Below, one piece after another: positions 46,719 through 56,300 of a DNA stretch of 64,000 bases. The notes below the pieces were generated by a model. The model saw nothing but the letters and a program-made list of their open reading frames with translations, had not been told where the DNA came from and ran no database searches. The translations under genes and the position numbers were made by a program. Origin of the DNA: Bisbaumannia sp015645095 (lineage in GTDB: Bacteria; Pseudomonadota; Gammaproteobacteria; Pseudomonadales; Halomonadaceae); contig CP141893.1 of NCBI GenBank assembly GCA_036871055.1, positions 1,550,001 to 1,614,000 on the forward strand. Direction: 5' to 3'. Every line of letters starts with the position of its first letter. The first letter of the stretch is position 1.

Positions 46719-49301
46719 CTAGCCCACCACGATATTGACCAGCTTGCCGGGCACCACGATCACCTTGCGGATCGTCTTGCCCTCCAGGTGGCGCTGGACG
46801 TTTTCGGCGCCCAGGGCCTCGGCCTCCACCGCCGACTTGTCGGCGTCCGGGGCCACCTCGATGCGTGCCCGCAGCTTGCCGTTGACCTGCACGACGAGCT
46901 CGATGCTGTCGCGGGCCAGGGCGGACTCGTCGAGGCGCGGCCAGGCGGCGTCGATGGCCGGCCCGTCGTGGCCCAGCTCGGCCCAGAGGGCGTGGCTGAT
47001 ATGCGGGGTGATGGGGGCCAGCAGCAGCACGCAGGCCTCCACCGCTTCCCGGGCCACGGCCAGGCCCTGGGGCGACGAGTCATCGAACTTGCCGAGGGCG
47101 TTGGTCAGCTCCATCACCGCGGCGATGGCGGTATTGAAGGTGGTGCGGCGACCGATGTCGTCGCTGGCCTTCTTGATGGTCTCGTGGGTCTTGCGGCGCA
47201 GGTCGCGCTGGGCATCGCTGAGGTTGGCGGTATCCAGGGGCGCCGGCTCGCCGGCGGCCAGGTGCTCGCTGGCCAGGCGCCACAGGCGCTTGAGGAAACG
47301 GTTGGCGCCCTCGACGCCGGAGTCGGACCACTCGAGGGACTGCTCGGGCGGGGCGGCGAACATCATGAACAGGCGCACGGTATCGGCGCCGAAGCGCTCG
47401 ATCATCGACTGGGGGTCGACGCCGTTGTTCTTCGACTTGGACATCTTCTCGATGCCACCCATCTGCACCGGCTGGCCATCGGCGATCAGCACCGCGCTCA
47501 CCGGGCGGCCCTTGTCGTCGCGCTTGACCTCCACGTCGGCGGGGTTGAACCAGGTCTTGGCGCCGTTGGCCTCCTCCCGGTAGAAGGTCTCGGCGATTAC
47601 CATGCCCTGGGTCAGCAGGCGCTGGAAGGGCTCGTCGGAGTCGACCAGGCCGAAGTCGCGCATCAGCTTGTGGAAGAAGCGCGCATAGAGCAGGTGCAGG
47701 ATGGCGTGCTCGATGCCGCCGATATAGAGGTCCACCGGCAGCCAGTAGTTGGCGCGCTCGTCGAGCATGGCGTCCGGGTTGTCGGCGCAGCAGAAGCGCG
47801 CGTAGTACCAGGAGGACTCCATGAAGGTGTCGAAGGTGTCGGTCTCGCGCACCCAGCCATCGCCCAGGTCGGAGAATTCCGGCATCTTCTTCAGCGGCGA
47901 GCCGGAGGCGTCGACGGTGACTTCCTGGGGCAGGGCCACCGGCAGCTCGTCGTCGGAGAGCGGCACGGTCTGGCCCTCGGGGCCGTACTTGACCGGAATC
48001 GGCGCGCCCCAGTAGCGCTGGCGGGCCACGCCCCAGTCGCGCAGGCGGAAATTGGTCTTGACCTCGCCGACGCCCTTCTCGGCGAGCCTGGCGGCGATGG
48101 CATCGAAGGCCGCCTCGAAGTCGAGGCCGTCGAACTCGCCGGAGTGGATCAGGCGGCCGTACTCCACGTAGGCGCCCTCGGAGAGGTCCGGGGCCTGGCC
48201 GTTCTCGTCGGCAATGACCGCCTCGATGGGCAGGCCGTACTTGGTGGCGAACTCCCAGTCGCGCTGGTCATGGCCGGGCACCGCCATCACCGCGCCGGTG
48301 CCGAACTCCATCAGCACGAAGTTGGCCACATAGACGGGGACCTTGCGGCCGGTCAGCGGGTGCACCGCCACCTGTCCGGTGGCCATGCCCTTCTTCTCCT
48401 TGGTGGCCAGCTCCGCCTCGGAGGTGCCGCCCCGGGCGCACTCCTCGCAGAAGGCGGCAAGCGCCGGGTTGCCCTCGGCGGCGGCCTTGGCCAGCGGATG
48501 ACCCGCGGCCACCGCCACATAGGTGACCCCCAGCAGGGTATCGGGGCGGGTGGTATAGACGGACAGCGGCTCGGCGGGAGAGCCATCGGCGGCCTGGATG
48601 GCAAAGCTCAGTTCCACGCCCCGGGACTTGCCGATCCAGTTGCGCTGCATGGTCTTGACCTGCTCGGGCCACTCGACCTTATCGAGGTCGGCCAGCAGCT
48701 CCTCGGCATAGTCGGTGATCTTGAGGAACCACAGCGGGATCTCCTTGCGCTCCACCAGGGCGCCGGAACGCCAGCCGCGGCCCTCGATCACCTGCTCGTT
48801 GGCCAGCACGGTCTGGTCCACCGGGTCCCAGTTGACGGTGGACATCTTCTTGTAGACCAGTCCCTTCTCCACCAGCTTGGTGAAGAACCACTGCTCCCAG
48901 CGGTAGTAGTCGCTGTCGCAGGTGGCGAACTCGCGGCTCCAGTCGTAGGCGAAGCCCAGGGCCTGGAGCTGGTTGCGCATGTAATCGATGTTTTCGTAGG
49001 TCCACTTGGCCGGCGGTACCTGGTTCTTGATGGCGGCGTTCTCCGCCGGCATGCCGAAGGCGTCCCAGCCCATGGGCTGCAGGACGTTCTTGCCCTGCAT
49101 GCGCTGGTAGCGGGAGACCACGTCGCCGATGGTGTAGTTGCGCACGTGACCCATGTGTAGCTTGCCGCTGGGGTAGGGGAACATCGACAAGCAGTAGAAC
49201 TTCTCGCGATTGGCGTCCTCGACGGCCTTGAAGCACTCGTTCTTCACCCAGAACTGCTGGGCATCGCGTTCGATCTCATGGGGGTTGTACTGTGCGTCCA
49301 T
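46719..49301 (-). CDS. leuS: Leucyl-tRNA synthetase
   Basis: This 860-residue class I synthetase has the HIGH-type motif in YPSGKLHMGHVRNY and KMSKSKNNG. It has a complete editing domain (GTGAVMAVPGHDQRDWEF) and the C-terminal anticodon-binding and VNGKLRARI regions. Full length and intact motifs indicate a functional enzyme. It is the first gene of leuS-lptE-holA. Confidence 0.98.
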   Translation of the reverse strand: MDAQYNPHEIERDAQQFWVKNECFKAVEDANREKFYCLSMFPYPSGKLHMGHVRNYTIGDVVSRYQRMQGKNVLQPMGWDAFGMPAENAAIKNQVPPAKWTYENIDYMRNQLQALGFAYDWSREFATCDSDYYRWEQWFFTKLVEKGLVYKKMSTVNWDPVDQTVLANEQVIEGRGWRSGALVERKEIPLWFLKITDYAEELLADLDKVEWPEQVKTMQRNWIGKSRGVELSFAIQAADGSPAEPLSVYTTRPDTLLGVTYVAVAAGHPLAKAAAEGNPALAAFCEECARGGTSEAELATKEKKGMATGQVAVHPLTGRKVPVYVANFVLMEFGTGAVMAVPGHDQRDWEFATKYGLPIEAVIADENGQAPDLSEGAYVEYGRLIHSGEFDGLDFEAAFDAIAARLAEKGVGEVKTNFRLRDWGVARQRYWGAPIPVKYGPEGQTVPLSDDELPVALPQEVTVDASGSPLKKMPEFSDLGDGWVRETDTFDTFMESSWYYARFCCADNPDAMLDERANYWLPVDLYIGGIEHAILHLLYARFFHKLMRDFGLVDSDEPFQRLLTQGMVIAETFYREEANGAKTWFNPADVEVKRDDKGRPVSAVLIADGQPVQMGGIEKMSKSKNNGVDPQSMIERFGADTVRLFMMFAAPPEQSLEWSDSGVEGANRFLKRLWRLASEHLAAGEPAPLDTANLSDAQRDLRRKTHETIKKASDDIGRRTTFNTAIAAVMELTNALGKFDDSSPQGLAVAREAVEACVLLLAPITPHISHALWAELGHDGPAIDAAWPRLDESALARDSIELVVQVNGKLRARIEVAPDADKSAVEAEALGAENVQRHLEGKTIRKVIVVPGKLVNIVVG

Positions 49302-49496
49302 CGGTTCGGTCTGTCACCTTGTGGAGGGGGATGGCGTAAGCGTTGGCGCGGTCCGGGCGCCGCCGTGCGTAGACTGTGTTACAACTGGTGTAACGGCGGC
49401 TTGGCACCATCGAATGGGGCACAAGCATACCTTAGTAAGGTCCTGTCAGGTAAGGGCCTGGCCCGGCGCCAGGCCGGTGGAACCAAGGAGCGCACC

Positions 49497-50009
49497 ATGA
49501 GCGAGCAGAAAGAGCGGGAACATCGGCTGCGGGAAGGTTATGAGCGCATGCTGGCGTGCCTTCAGCATGGCGCCGACGAACTCTCCTGGGAGGCCCTGCA
49601 GCAGGAGCTGGACGAGGCGGTGGAGTTCGAGGCGGAGCTCGAGGAGTTCACCAAGGACGAGCTCTCCCTGCTGCGGGCCTGGGTGGAGCGCGACCTGCGC
49701 GAGATGCGCCGCTACCTGGCGGCGAGCGGCAAGGGGGTGGCCAGTTGGCTGGGCATCGACCTCTCGGTGCTGTCGCGCAAGGTCACCGATGCGCTCTTCT
49801 CCATCGCCGACCGCTCGGTGATCGAACGCGAGCGGCTCACTGACGACCTGGAGGCGGCCCGGGCCGATTATGTCGAGGGAGAAATCGCCGCCCCCGGGCG
49901 CATGGCCTGCGTGCACTGCGGTGCCACCGTGGAGCTGGAGAGCGTGACCCGCATCGAGCCCTGCCATCAATGTGGGCACCGCTACTTCGCCCGGGCCTCG
50001 GAAGCGTAG
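49497..50009 (+). CDS. YbeL-like zinc-ribbon protein (DUF1451)
   Basis: This 170-residue protein is mainly helical and acidic, with a C-terminal zinc ribbon (CVHCGATVEL and CHQCGHRYF). This is the DUF1451/YbeL family, often found beside leuS as here. AAGGAG lies six bases before the ATG. The function is unknown. Codons before this start are open but not conserved. Confidence 0.85.
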   Translation: MSEQKEREHRLREGYERMLACLQHGADELSWEALQQELDEAVEFEAELEEFTKDELSLLRAWVERDLREMRRYLAASGKGVASWLGIDLSVLSRKVTDALFSIADRSVIERERLTDDLEAARADYVEGEIAAPGRMACVHCGATVELESVTRIEPCHQCGHRYFARASEA

Positions 50010-50034
50010 GAGGACGGCTAGGGGGGGCACCCGG

Positions 50035-51381
50035 TCATGTGGGGAGTAGCCGATCCAGGACCAGGATAATGCCCACCACCAGTAGCGACATCAGTGCCGC
50101 ATAGGTCAGGTTGTGGCGCATCATGGTGTAGCCACTGGTGCCGTAGCGCCCCTGCAGGGAGAGGTTGATTCCCGACAGGGGCCCCACGGCGGTACCCACC
50201 CCCCAGGCCGCCAGGGCCACGAAGCCCAGCAGGGTCAGGCGGCTGCCCTCCAGGTCGAGCAGCGAGGCCAGGGTCGAGACCCCGATGATGGGGTGCAACC
50301 CGGCGATGGCGCTGGCGATGATCGCCAGGTAGCTGAGTGCCGCCTCCCTGGCGCCGAAGTGGGCGAAGAGCACCCAGTCCCCGCCGCTGGCGGCACGCAC
50401 CCAGGTGGAGAGCCCCTGGGTGAAGAGGCCGGCACACAGGAACAGCGAGATCTCCCCGCGCATCGCCGGCAGTCGCTGGCGGGCATGATCCAGGGTGCGT
50501 CGGGCGGTCCAGCGAGGCCCCCGGGGCAGGTTGCTGGCCAGGGCCACCGCCGGCAGCAGGAAGGTGATCAGGCTGACGATGGAGAGCCCCGGGGTCAGCC
50601 CGTAGTGGAAGAGCAGCACCAGGGCCGCCATGGCGCCGGGCATCAGCAGGTTGGTGGGCGTCAGGGCGTGGCCCGGGGTCTCGGTGAGGTCGAAGCGTCG
50701 CCCCAGCTCCAGGCAGGTGAGCAGCCCCGAGAAGAGCGCCAGGGGCAGGCCGAAGGCAAGGATCCAGCCGTAGCTCATGCCGGGAGCCACGGTGAGCACC
50801 ACCCCCATGGAGGCGAAGAAGGGCGACCAGAGGGCGGCGCTGGAGAGGCCGCGGTTGAGGGTCAAGAGTTGTGGCGTGGTCAGCTCGCCCCGGGCGCGCA
50901 GGCGATCCCCCACCATAAAGACCGTGGAGAGGTTGAGGATGGCGCCGAGCAGATGCACGCTGAGCCAGGTATGGGCGATGCCCCGGCGGCCGGTGACCCG
51001 CCGCCGGGGCGCCGCCGGTGGCCGGGTGCCGAGCAGGCCGAGGAAGCTCACTCCCACCAGCATGGCCACCACATAGACATTGCCCTCCAGGCTGCGGGCC
51101 CAGTCGATGGTCGCCCCATGGCGGAGCTGGCTGAACAGCAGGAAGCCGCCCCCCAGCAGGGCCAGGGCACCGGCCTGGAGTCGGTTGCGCCGGGGAATAT
51201 CCCGCCACAGCAGCAAGGTCGCGGCCCAGAACAGATAGCTGATCCCGGCGGCCGGCATCGGCAGCGGCGTGAAGTAGAGGATCTGGGTGATCAGGCCCAG
51301 CAGCAACAGCAGGCCGGCGATCACCCGGCGCGGCGTGGGGCGGGGTGGGGTGGCCTGGGGGGCGGGAGCCGGTCGTGACAC
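50035..51381 (-). CDS. Uncharacterised polytopic membrane protein
   Basis: This 448-residue protein has about eleven predicted membrane segments and begins with a Pro-rich cytoplasmic stretch after a GTG start. I do not recognise a specific family with certainty. Segments such as SLEGNVYVVAMLVGVSFLGLL, LNRGLSSAALWSPFFASMGVV and LHPIIGVSTLASLLDL have the look of ion-transporter-superfamily permeases (DctM or CitM type), with a duplicated layout. It is a single gene with a weak GTGAGG ribosome site, divergent from the acyltransferase gene. Confidence 0.75.
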   Translation of the reverse strand: MSRPAPAPQATPPRPTPRRVIAGLLLLLGLITQILYFTPLPMPAAGISYLFWAATLLLWRDIPRRNRLQAGALALLGGGFLLFSQLRHGATIDWARSLEGNVYVVAMLVGVSFLGLLGTRPPAAPRRRVTGRRGIAHTWLSVHLLGAILNLSTVFMVGDRLRARGELTTPQLLTLNRGLSSAALWSPFFASMGVVLTVAPGMSYGWILAFGLPLALFSGLLTCLELGRRFDLTETPGHALTPTNLLMPGAMAALVLLFHYGLTPGLSIVSLITFLLPAVALASNLPRGPRWTARRTLDHARQRLPAMRGEISLFLCAGLFTQGLSTWVRAASGGDWVLFAHFGAREAALSYLAIIASAIAGLHPIIGVSTLASLLDLEGSRLTLLGFVALAAWGVGTAVGPLSGINLSLQGRYGTSGYTMMRHNLTYAALMSLLVVGIILVLDRLLPT

Positions 51382-51579
51382 GGGGCCTCACTTGTACAAG
51401 AACATCGGACAACGGGAAGGTCGATGCAAAGGTTAGCATCCTAGGGAAGTCCCTCTGAGGCGGCAAGTACCGGCTTGACTCGCCGCAGCGGAAGGAAGAG
51501 AGTGTTATAAAACGCTGTTCGATTACTCTCTGTCGCCACTCGCCGGCCAAGCACCTGCCCGATATCGAAGGAGCGAGTC

Positions 51580-52902
51580 ATGTCGTCAGCACGAGCCCCC
51601 AGTGACGCCACCTCCCGGGACCGCTATCCCGACGCCCTGCGTGCCGGTGCCCTGCTGGTGGTGGTCTTCGGCCACTGGCTGGCGACCCTGCCGCGCCTCG
51701 AGGAGGGACTGATGGTGGCCACCGACCACCTGCTGGTGGCCTGGGCCGGCGCCGGGGCGCTGACCTGGGTGTTGCAGGTGGTGCCGCTGTTCGTCTTCGT
51801 CTCGGCGGCGGTCAGCGCCGAGGGGGCCCAGCGGCGGCTGAGTCAGGGCGATCGACAGCTCCACTGGTGGGCGGGGCGCGCCCTGGGGCTGGCGCGGCCC
51901 ACCGTCACCTACCTGGCGGTGTTGGCGGCGTTGAGCCTGGTGGCCCTCGTGACCGGCGGGCGCTTCCTGGGCCTGCTCAACCACTCCCTGACCATTCACC
52001 TGTGGTTTCTGATGATGCTGCTGGGGGTGCAGGCGCTGCTGCCCCTGGGCGTCTGGGCCGATAACCGCTGGGGCCTCAAGGCGGTGGTGGCCCTGGTGGT
52101 GATCGCCGCCAGCATCGACCTGCTGCGTGCCGGGATCACCGCCCCCGGGCAGCTCCTGAGCCTGGGCGAGCGGGTCACCGCCAGCGCCGGCGGTATCGGC
52201 TGGCTCAGCGTGGTGGCGGTGTGGCTGCTGCCCCAGCAGTTGGGCATCGCCTGGCGGCGCGGGCGCTTCGCGGGGGCCGGTGTGGGGGCCGGCCTGCTGC
52301 TGCTCGGCCTGGGGTGGCTGGCCGCCGCCGTGGCCAGTGGCTATCCCCTGGCGATGGTCGACGGTCGCGTCGGCGACCCCAGCAACCTGTTGCCGCCGAC
52401 CCTGGCCCTGGTGGGGGTGATGTGGCTCCAGGTGGGGGCGGTGCTGCTCTTCGAGTCGCCGGCGCGGCGCTTGCTGGCCCGGCGTCCCATCGACCGCCTG
52501 GTCACCCTCCTCGGCGCCCTGGGCATGCCGCTCTATCTCTGGCACAAGCTCGCCGAGTTGCCGGCGGCCTGGGTGGGGGAACGCCTGGGACTGCCCATCG
52601 ATGCCGGGGTGCCCGGGGAGGCCGGTTTCTGGCTGGGGCGTCTCTGGTGGCTGCTGCTGTGTGCCCTGACGGTGGCCCCGGTGATGGTGGCGGTGGTGAG
52701 CTTCGAGGTGCGGCGCAAGCGGGGCCTGGTCCAGGCCGGCGCCACGCCGGTGATCCTCGCCGGCGGCGCGGCCCTGCTGGGCGGGCTCCTGCTGAGCCTG
52801 GCCCTGGGCGCCATGCCCGGTGCCCTGTTCGGCCTGGCGGGGGTGGCCGCCGCCTCCTGGCTGCTGCGGGTGCATCCGCAGCCGGCGGAGGCATCGGGCT
52901 AG
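51580..52902 (+). CDS. Acyltransferase family 3 membrane protein
   Basis: This 440-residue membrane protein starts with RYPDALRAGALLVVVFGHWL, the first helix with the conserved His of acyltransferase-3 enzymes, followed by VPLFVFVSAAVSAEG. Such proteins add acyl groups to surface polysaccharides or other envelope molecules. Acceptor and donor cannot be predicted. Its stop overlaps the convergent LysR gene by four bases. Confidence 0.85.
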   Translation: MSSARAPSDATSRDRYPDALRAGALLVVVFGHWLATLPRLEEGLMVATDHLLVAWAGAGALTWVLQVVPLFVFVSAAVSAEGAQRRLSQGDRQLHWWAGRALGLARPTVTYLAVLAALSLVALVTGGRFLGLLNHSLTIHLWFLMMLLGVQALLPLGVWADNRWGLKAVVALVVIAASIDLLRAGITAPGQLLSLGERVTASAGGIGWLSVVAVWLLPQQLGIAWRRGRFAGAGVGAGLLLLGLGWLAAAVASGYPLAMVDGRVGDPSNLLPPTLALVGVMWLQVGAVLLFESPARRLLARRPIDRLVTLLGALGMPLYLWHKLAELPAAWVGERLGLPIDAGVPGEAGFWLGRLWWLLLCALTVAPVMVAVVSFEVRRKRGLVQAGATPVILAGGAALLGGLLLSLALGAMPGALFGLAGVAAASWLLRVHPQPAEASG

Positions 52903-53792
52903 CCCCAGCGCCTGGCCTCGGGGCTGCGGGCGTCCTCCAGCATCGCCAGCATGGAGCGGGCGGCATTGGAGAGGGTGCGGCTCTTGTGCATCAGGTAGCC
53001 CAGGGGGCGCTGGATGGGCCGGTGGTCGATGGGCAGCACCTCGATCTCGTCGTCGATCAGGCTCTCCGGCAGCACGCTCCAGCCCAGGCCGATGGCCACC
53101 ATCATCTTGAGGGTCTCCAGGTAGTTGGTGGAGAGCGCCACCTGCACCTTGAGCCCTTCCCGGGCGAAGGTGTCGACGACGATGCCGCGGGTAAAGGTCA
53201 GGTGCCCCGGCAGCACCGCATCGAAGGTGGAGAGGGCCGCGAGAGGCAACTGCTTGCGCCCGGCCAGGGGGTGGTCGCGGCCGCAGACGAAGCGCAACTG
53301 GTCGACCCAGACCGGTACCACGGTGAGGTCGGGGGCGGGGGAGGGGGCCAGGGTCACCACCGCCAGTTCCAGTTCGCCGTCGAGCACGTCCTGGTAGGCC
53401 TGCTCCGAATCGAGGAAGCGCATGTCCAGGCGCACCTCCGGATGGGCCTGGGTATAGGCCTTGAGGATCGGCGGCAGGCGGTGCAGGCCGATATGGTGGC
53501 TGGTGGCCATGGTCAGGCTGCCGCCCACGTCGCCGCTGAGGTTGCCGATGGCGCGGCGGCTGTCGTCCACCATCACCAGGATCTGGCGGGCCCGGGGCAG
53601 CAGCAGGCGACCCGCCTCGGTGAGGCTGACCCGGCGACCGATGCGGTCGAAGAGGCGGGCGCCGACCTGATCCTCCAGGCCGGCGATGCGCTTGCTTACC
53701 GCCGGCTGGGTGAGGTGCAGGTGTTCGCCGGCCAGGGAGAAGGAGCCGTGGTCGGCCACGGCGAGAAAGGCCTGAAGGCTCTGGGTATCCAT
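52899..53792 (-). CDS. LysR-family transcriptional regulator
   Basis: This 297-residue protein has an N-terminal winged helix (MDTQSLQAFLAVADHGSFS, then HLTQPAVSKRIAGLEDQVG) and a typical effector-binding domain (LDMRFLDSEQAYQDVLDGEL). It is divergent from leuCDB across a 375-base control region containing a LysR-type palindrome. It is therefore a likely regulator of the leucine genes; this placement is common in gammaproteobacteria. Confidence 0.92.
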   Translation of the reverse strand: MDTQSLQAFLAVADHGSFSLAGEHLHLTQPAVSKRIAGLEDQVGARLFDRIGRRVSLTEAGRLLLPRARQILVMVDDSRRAIGNLSGDVGGSLTMATSHHIGLHRLPPILKAYTQAHPEVRLDMRFLDSEQAYQDVLDGELELAVVTLAPSPAPDLTVVPVWVDQLRFVCGRDHPLAGRKQLPLAALSTFDAVLPGHLTFTRGIVVDTFAREGLKVQVALSTNYLETLKMMVAIGLGWSVLPESLIDDEIEVLPIDHRPIQRPLGYLMHKSRTLSNAARSMLAMLEDARSPEARRWG

Positions 53793-54167
53793 TGCAAGGC
53801 TCCGAACGGTGTAGAGCGTGGATAAGTGCTTTCTTGAGGGGCGGGGCTACTCTGGGTAAGGCCATCGCAAAGACGCTGTGAACCCTTCCCTGGGCGCTCG
53901 ACTTTTTCCTGCGGCGCTTCGCTATCCTGCTCCGCTTGCAGGGCCGGGGTAGGCCCTCCATGGCCTACCCGTTCGGAGGCATGCTCCTCACCCCTGAAAA
54001 AGACGCTTTGCTTTGGCCTTCCCCAGCGCCCCTTGTGCAACAATTCATTATATTCCATGTTGGAATCCAAAGGATAAAGAACATGAATTGATTTTATGGG
54101 TGGCGCCCCCTAGTCTCGAGGCATCAGAGAAGCGCGGGCAACGAGCCCGCCCCTGGAGGAGACCCCC
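53793..54167. promoter_or_regulatory. Divergent lysR-leuC control region
   Basis: The 375 bases hold no convincing gene. ATTCC at 54052-54056 and GGAAT at 54062-54066 form a perfect inverted repeat around five bases, the size and symmetry of a LysR-type T-N11-A site. It lies in an AT-rich patch about 100 bases before leuC. A small open frame at 53980-54090 starts MLLTPEKDALLW and crosses the palindrome, so a leucine attenuator peptide is unlikely. GGAGGAG lies in front of the leuC ATG. Confidence 0.6.
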
Positions 54168-55613
54168 ATGGCAGGCCAGACGCTCTACGACAAGTTGTGG
54201 TCACAGCACCTGGTAAAGGAACGTGACGACGGTACCGCCCTGATCTATATCGATCGCCACCTGCTCCACGAGGTGACCTCGCCCCAGGCCTTCGAAGGCC
54301 TGCGCCTGGCGGGCCGCAAGCCCTGGCGCCTGGACGCCAACCTGGCCACCCCGGACCATAACGTGCCCACCACCGTGGTGGAGCGGGCCCGGGGCAACGC
54401 CGGCATTCAGGACCCGGTGTCGCTGATCCAGGTGCAGACCCTGGACGACAACTGCGAAGCCTTCGGCATCGAGGAGTTCAAGATCAACGACGCCCGCCAG
54501 GGCATCGTCCATGTGGTGGGCCCGGAGCAGGGCGCCACCCTGCCGGGCATGACCGTGGTGTGCGGCGACTCCCACACCGCCACCCATGGCGCCTTCGCGG
54601 CCCTGGCCCACGGTATCGGCACCTCCGAGGTGGAGCATGTGCTGGCCACCCAGTGCCTGCTGGCCCAGAAGATGAAGAACATGCTGGTGCGGGTCGAAGG
54701 CGAGCTGGGCCTCGGCGTCACCGCCAAGGACATCGTGCTGGCGGTGATCGGCGAGATCGGCACCGCCGGCGGCACCGGCTATGCTATCGAGTTCGCCGGC
54801 AGCGCCATCCGCGGCCTCTCCATGGAAGGCCGCATGACGGTCTGCAACATGGCCATCGAGGCGGGGGCCCGGGTCGGGCTGATCGCGGTGGATGACACCA
54901 CCATCGACTACCTCAAGGATCGCCCCTATGCCCCCAGCGCTGCCCAGCGGGAGGCCGCCGTGGCCGACTGGCGTGGCCTGGTCTCCGACGAGGATGCGGC
55001 CTTCGACAAGGTGGTGGAGCTGGATGCCGCCGCCATCGAGCCCCAGGTGACCTGGGGCACCAGCCCGGAGATGGTCACCGGCGTCTCCGGCGAGGTGCCC
55101 GACCCCGAGGCCGAGGCGGATGCCACCGTGAAGAGCGGCTACCAGCGCGCCCTCGAGTACATGGGCCTGGCCCCCAGGCAGAAGATCACCGACATCAAGC
55201 TCGACAAGGTGTTTATCGGCTCCTGCACCAACTCGCGCATCGAGGACCTGCGCGAGGCCGCCAAGGTGGCCAAGGGCAAGAAGGTCGCCGACTCCGTCCA
55301 ACTGGCTATGGTGGTGCCGGGTTCCGGCCTGGTGAAGCGCCAGGCCGAGGCCGAGGGACTCGACAAGATCTTCGTCGAGGCGGGCTTCGAATGGCGCGAG
55401 CCGGGCTGCTCCATGTGCCTGGCCATGAACGCCGACAAGCTGGGCGCCGGCGAGCATTGCGCCTCCACCTCGAACCGCAACTTCGAGGGCCGCCAGGGCT
55501 ACGGCGGGCGCACCCACCTGGTGAGCCCGGCCATGGCCGCCGCCGCCGCCATCGCCGGTCACTTCGTCGATGTGCGTACCCTCGAATCGAACCGCGCCGC
55601 CCAGGAGGCCTGA
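54168..55613 (+). CDS. leuC: 3-isopropylmalate dehydratase large subunit
   Basis: This 481-residue aconitase-family subunit starts MAGQTLYDKLWSQHLV and has the 4Fe-4S cysteines in GSCTNSRIED and in CSMCLAMN. It catalyses the isomerisation of 2- to 3-isopropylmalate in leucine synthesis together with LeuD, encoded three bases downstream. A strong GGAGGAG site precedes the start. Confidence 0.98.
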   Translation: MAGQTLYDKLWSQHLVKERDDGTALIYIDRHLLHEVTSPQAFEGLRLAGRKPWRLDANLATPDHNVPTTVVERARGNAGIQDPVSLIQVQTLDDNCEAFGIEEFKINDARQGIVHVVGPEQGATLPGMTVVCGDSHTATHGAFAALAHGIGTSEVEHVLATQCLLAQKMKNMLVRVEGELGLGVTAKDIVLAVIGEIGTAGGTGYAIEFAGSAIRGLSMEGRMTVCNMAIEAGARVGLIAVDDTTIDYLKDRPYAPSAAQREAAVADWRGLVSDEDAAFDKVVELDAAAIEPQVTWGTSPEMVTGVSGEVPDPEAEADATVKSGYQRALEYMGLAPRQKITDIKLDKVFIGSCTNSRIEDLREAAKVAKGKKVADSVQLAMVVPGSGLVKRQAEAEGLDKIFVEAGFEWREPGCSMCLAMNADKLGAGEHCASTSNRNFEGRQGYGGRTHLVSPAMAAAAAIAGHFVDVRTLESNRAAQEA

Positions 55614-55616
55614 GTC

Positions 55617-56264
55617 ATGCAGAAATTCGAACGTCAGCAGGGGCTGGTGGCGCCCCTCGATCGGGCCAACGTGGACACCGACCTGATCATTCCCAAGCAA
55701 TTCCTCAAGTCGATCCAGCGCAGCGGCTTCGGCGTCAACCTCTTCGACGAGCTGCGCTACCTGGATGAGGGCCAGCCGGGCCAGGACTGCTCGCAGCGTC
55801 CCCTCAACCCCGACTTCGTGCTGAATCAGGCGCGCTACCAGGGGGCCAGCGTGCTGCTGGCGCGGCGCAACTTCGGTTGCGGCAGCTCCCGGGAGCACGC
55901 CCCCTGGGCCCTGGCCGACTTCGGCTTCCGGGTGGTGATCGCGCCGAGCTTCGCCGATATCTTCTACAACAACGCCTTCAAGAACGGCATCCTGCTGATC
56001 ACCCTGCCGGAGGAGGCCGTCGGCCGGCTGTTCCGGGAGGTGGAGGCCAGCGAGGGCTATCGCCTCGACGTGGACCTGGAGCAGCAGCGCATCACCACCC
56101 CGGGTGGCGAGATTCTCGAGTTCGCGGTGGACGCCTTCCGCAAGCACTGCCTGCTCGAGGGGCTCGACGATATCGGCATCACCCTGCAGGACGAGGACGC
56201 CATCCGCGCCTTCGAAGAGAAACACCGCGCCGCCCGCCCCTGGCTGTTCCGCCAGGCCGGTTGA
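55617..56264 (+). CDS. leuD: 3-isopropylmalate dehydratase small subunit
   Basis: This 215-residue swivel-domain subunit has NVDTDLIIPKQFLKS near the N-terminus and the conserved FGCGSSREHAPWAL loop. It forms the heterodimeric isomerase with LeuC. It follows leuC directly and precedes leuB in one operon. Confidence 0.98.
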   Translation: MQKFERQQGLVAPLDRANVDTDLIIPKQFLKSIQRSGFGVNLFDELRYLDEGQPGQDCSQRPLNPDFVLNQARYQGASVLLARRNFGCGSSREHAPWALADFGFRVVIAPSFADIFYNNAFKNGILLITLPEEAVGRLFREVEASEGYRLDVDLEQQRITTPGGEILEFAVDAFRKHCLLEGLDDIGITLQDEDAIRAFEEKHRAARPWLFRQAG

Positions 56265-56300
56265 GCCGCCCATTCATCGATGCAAGGGAAGAGACACCTG

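Noticed and set aside
46686..49160. Open frame of 824 codons opposite leuS
   Set aside because: leuS is complete with HIGH and KMSKS motifs; the opposite frame is a composition effect.
53980..54090. Small leucine-containing frame as a leu attenuator peptide
   Set aside because: It runs across the LysR-type palindrome and AT-rich promoter-like patch, has few clustered leucines and no following terminator-antiterminator pair.
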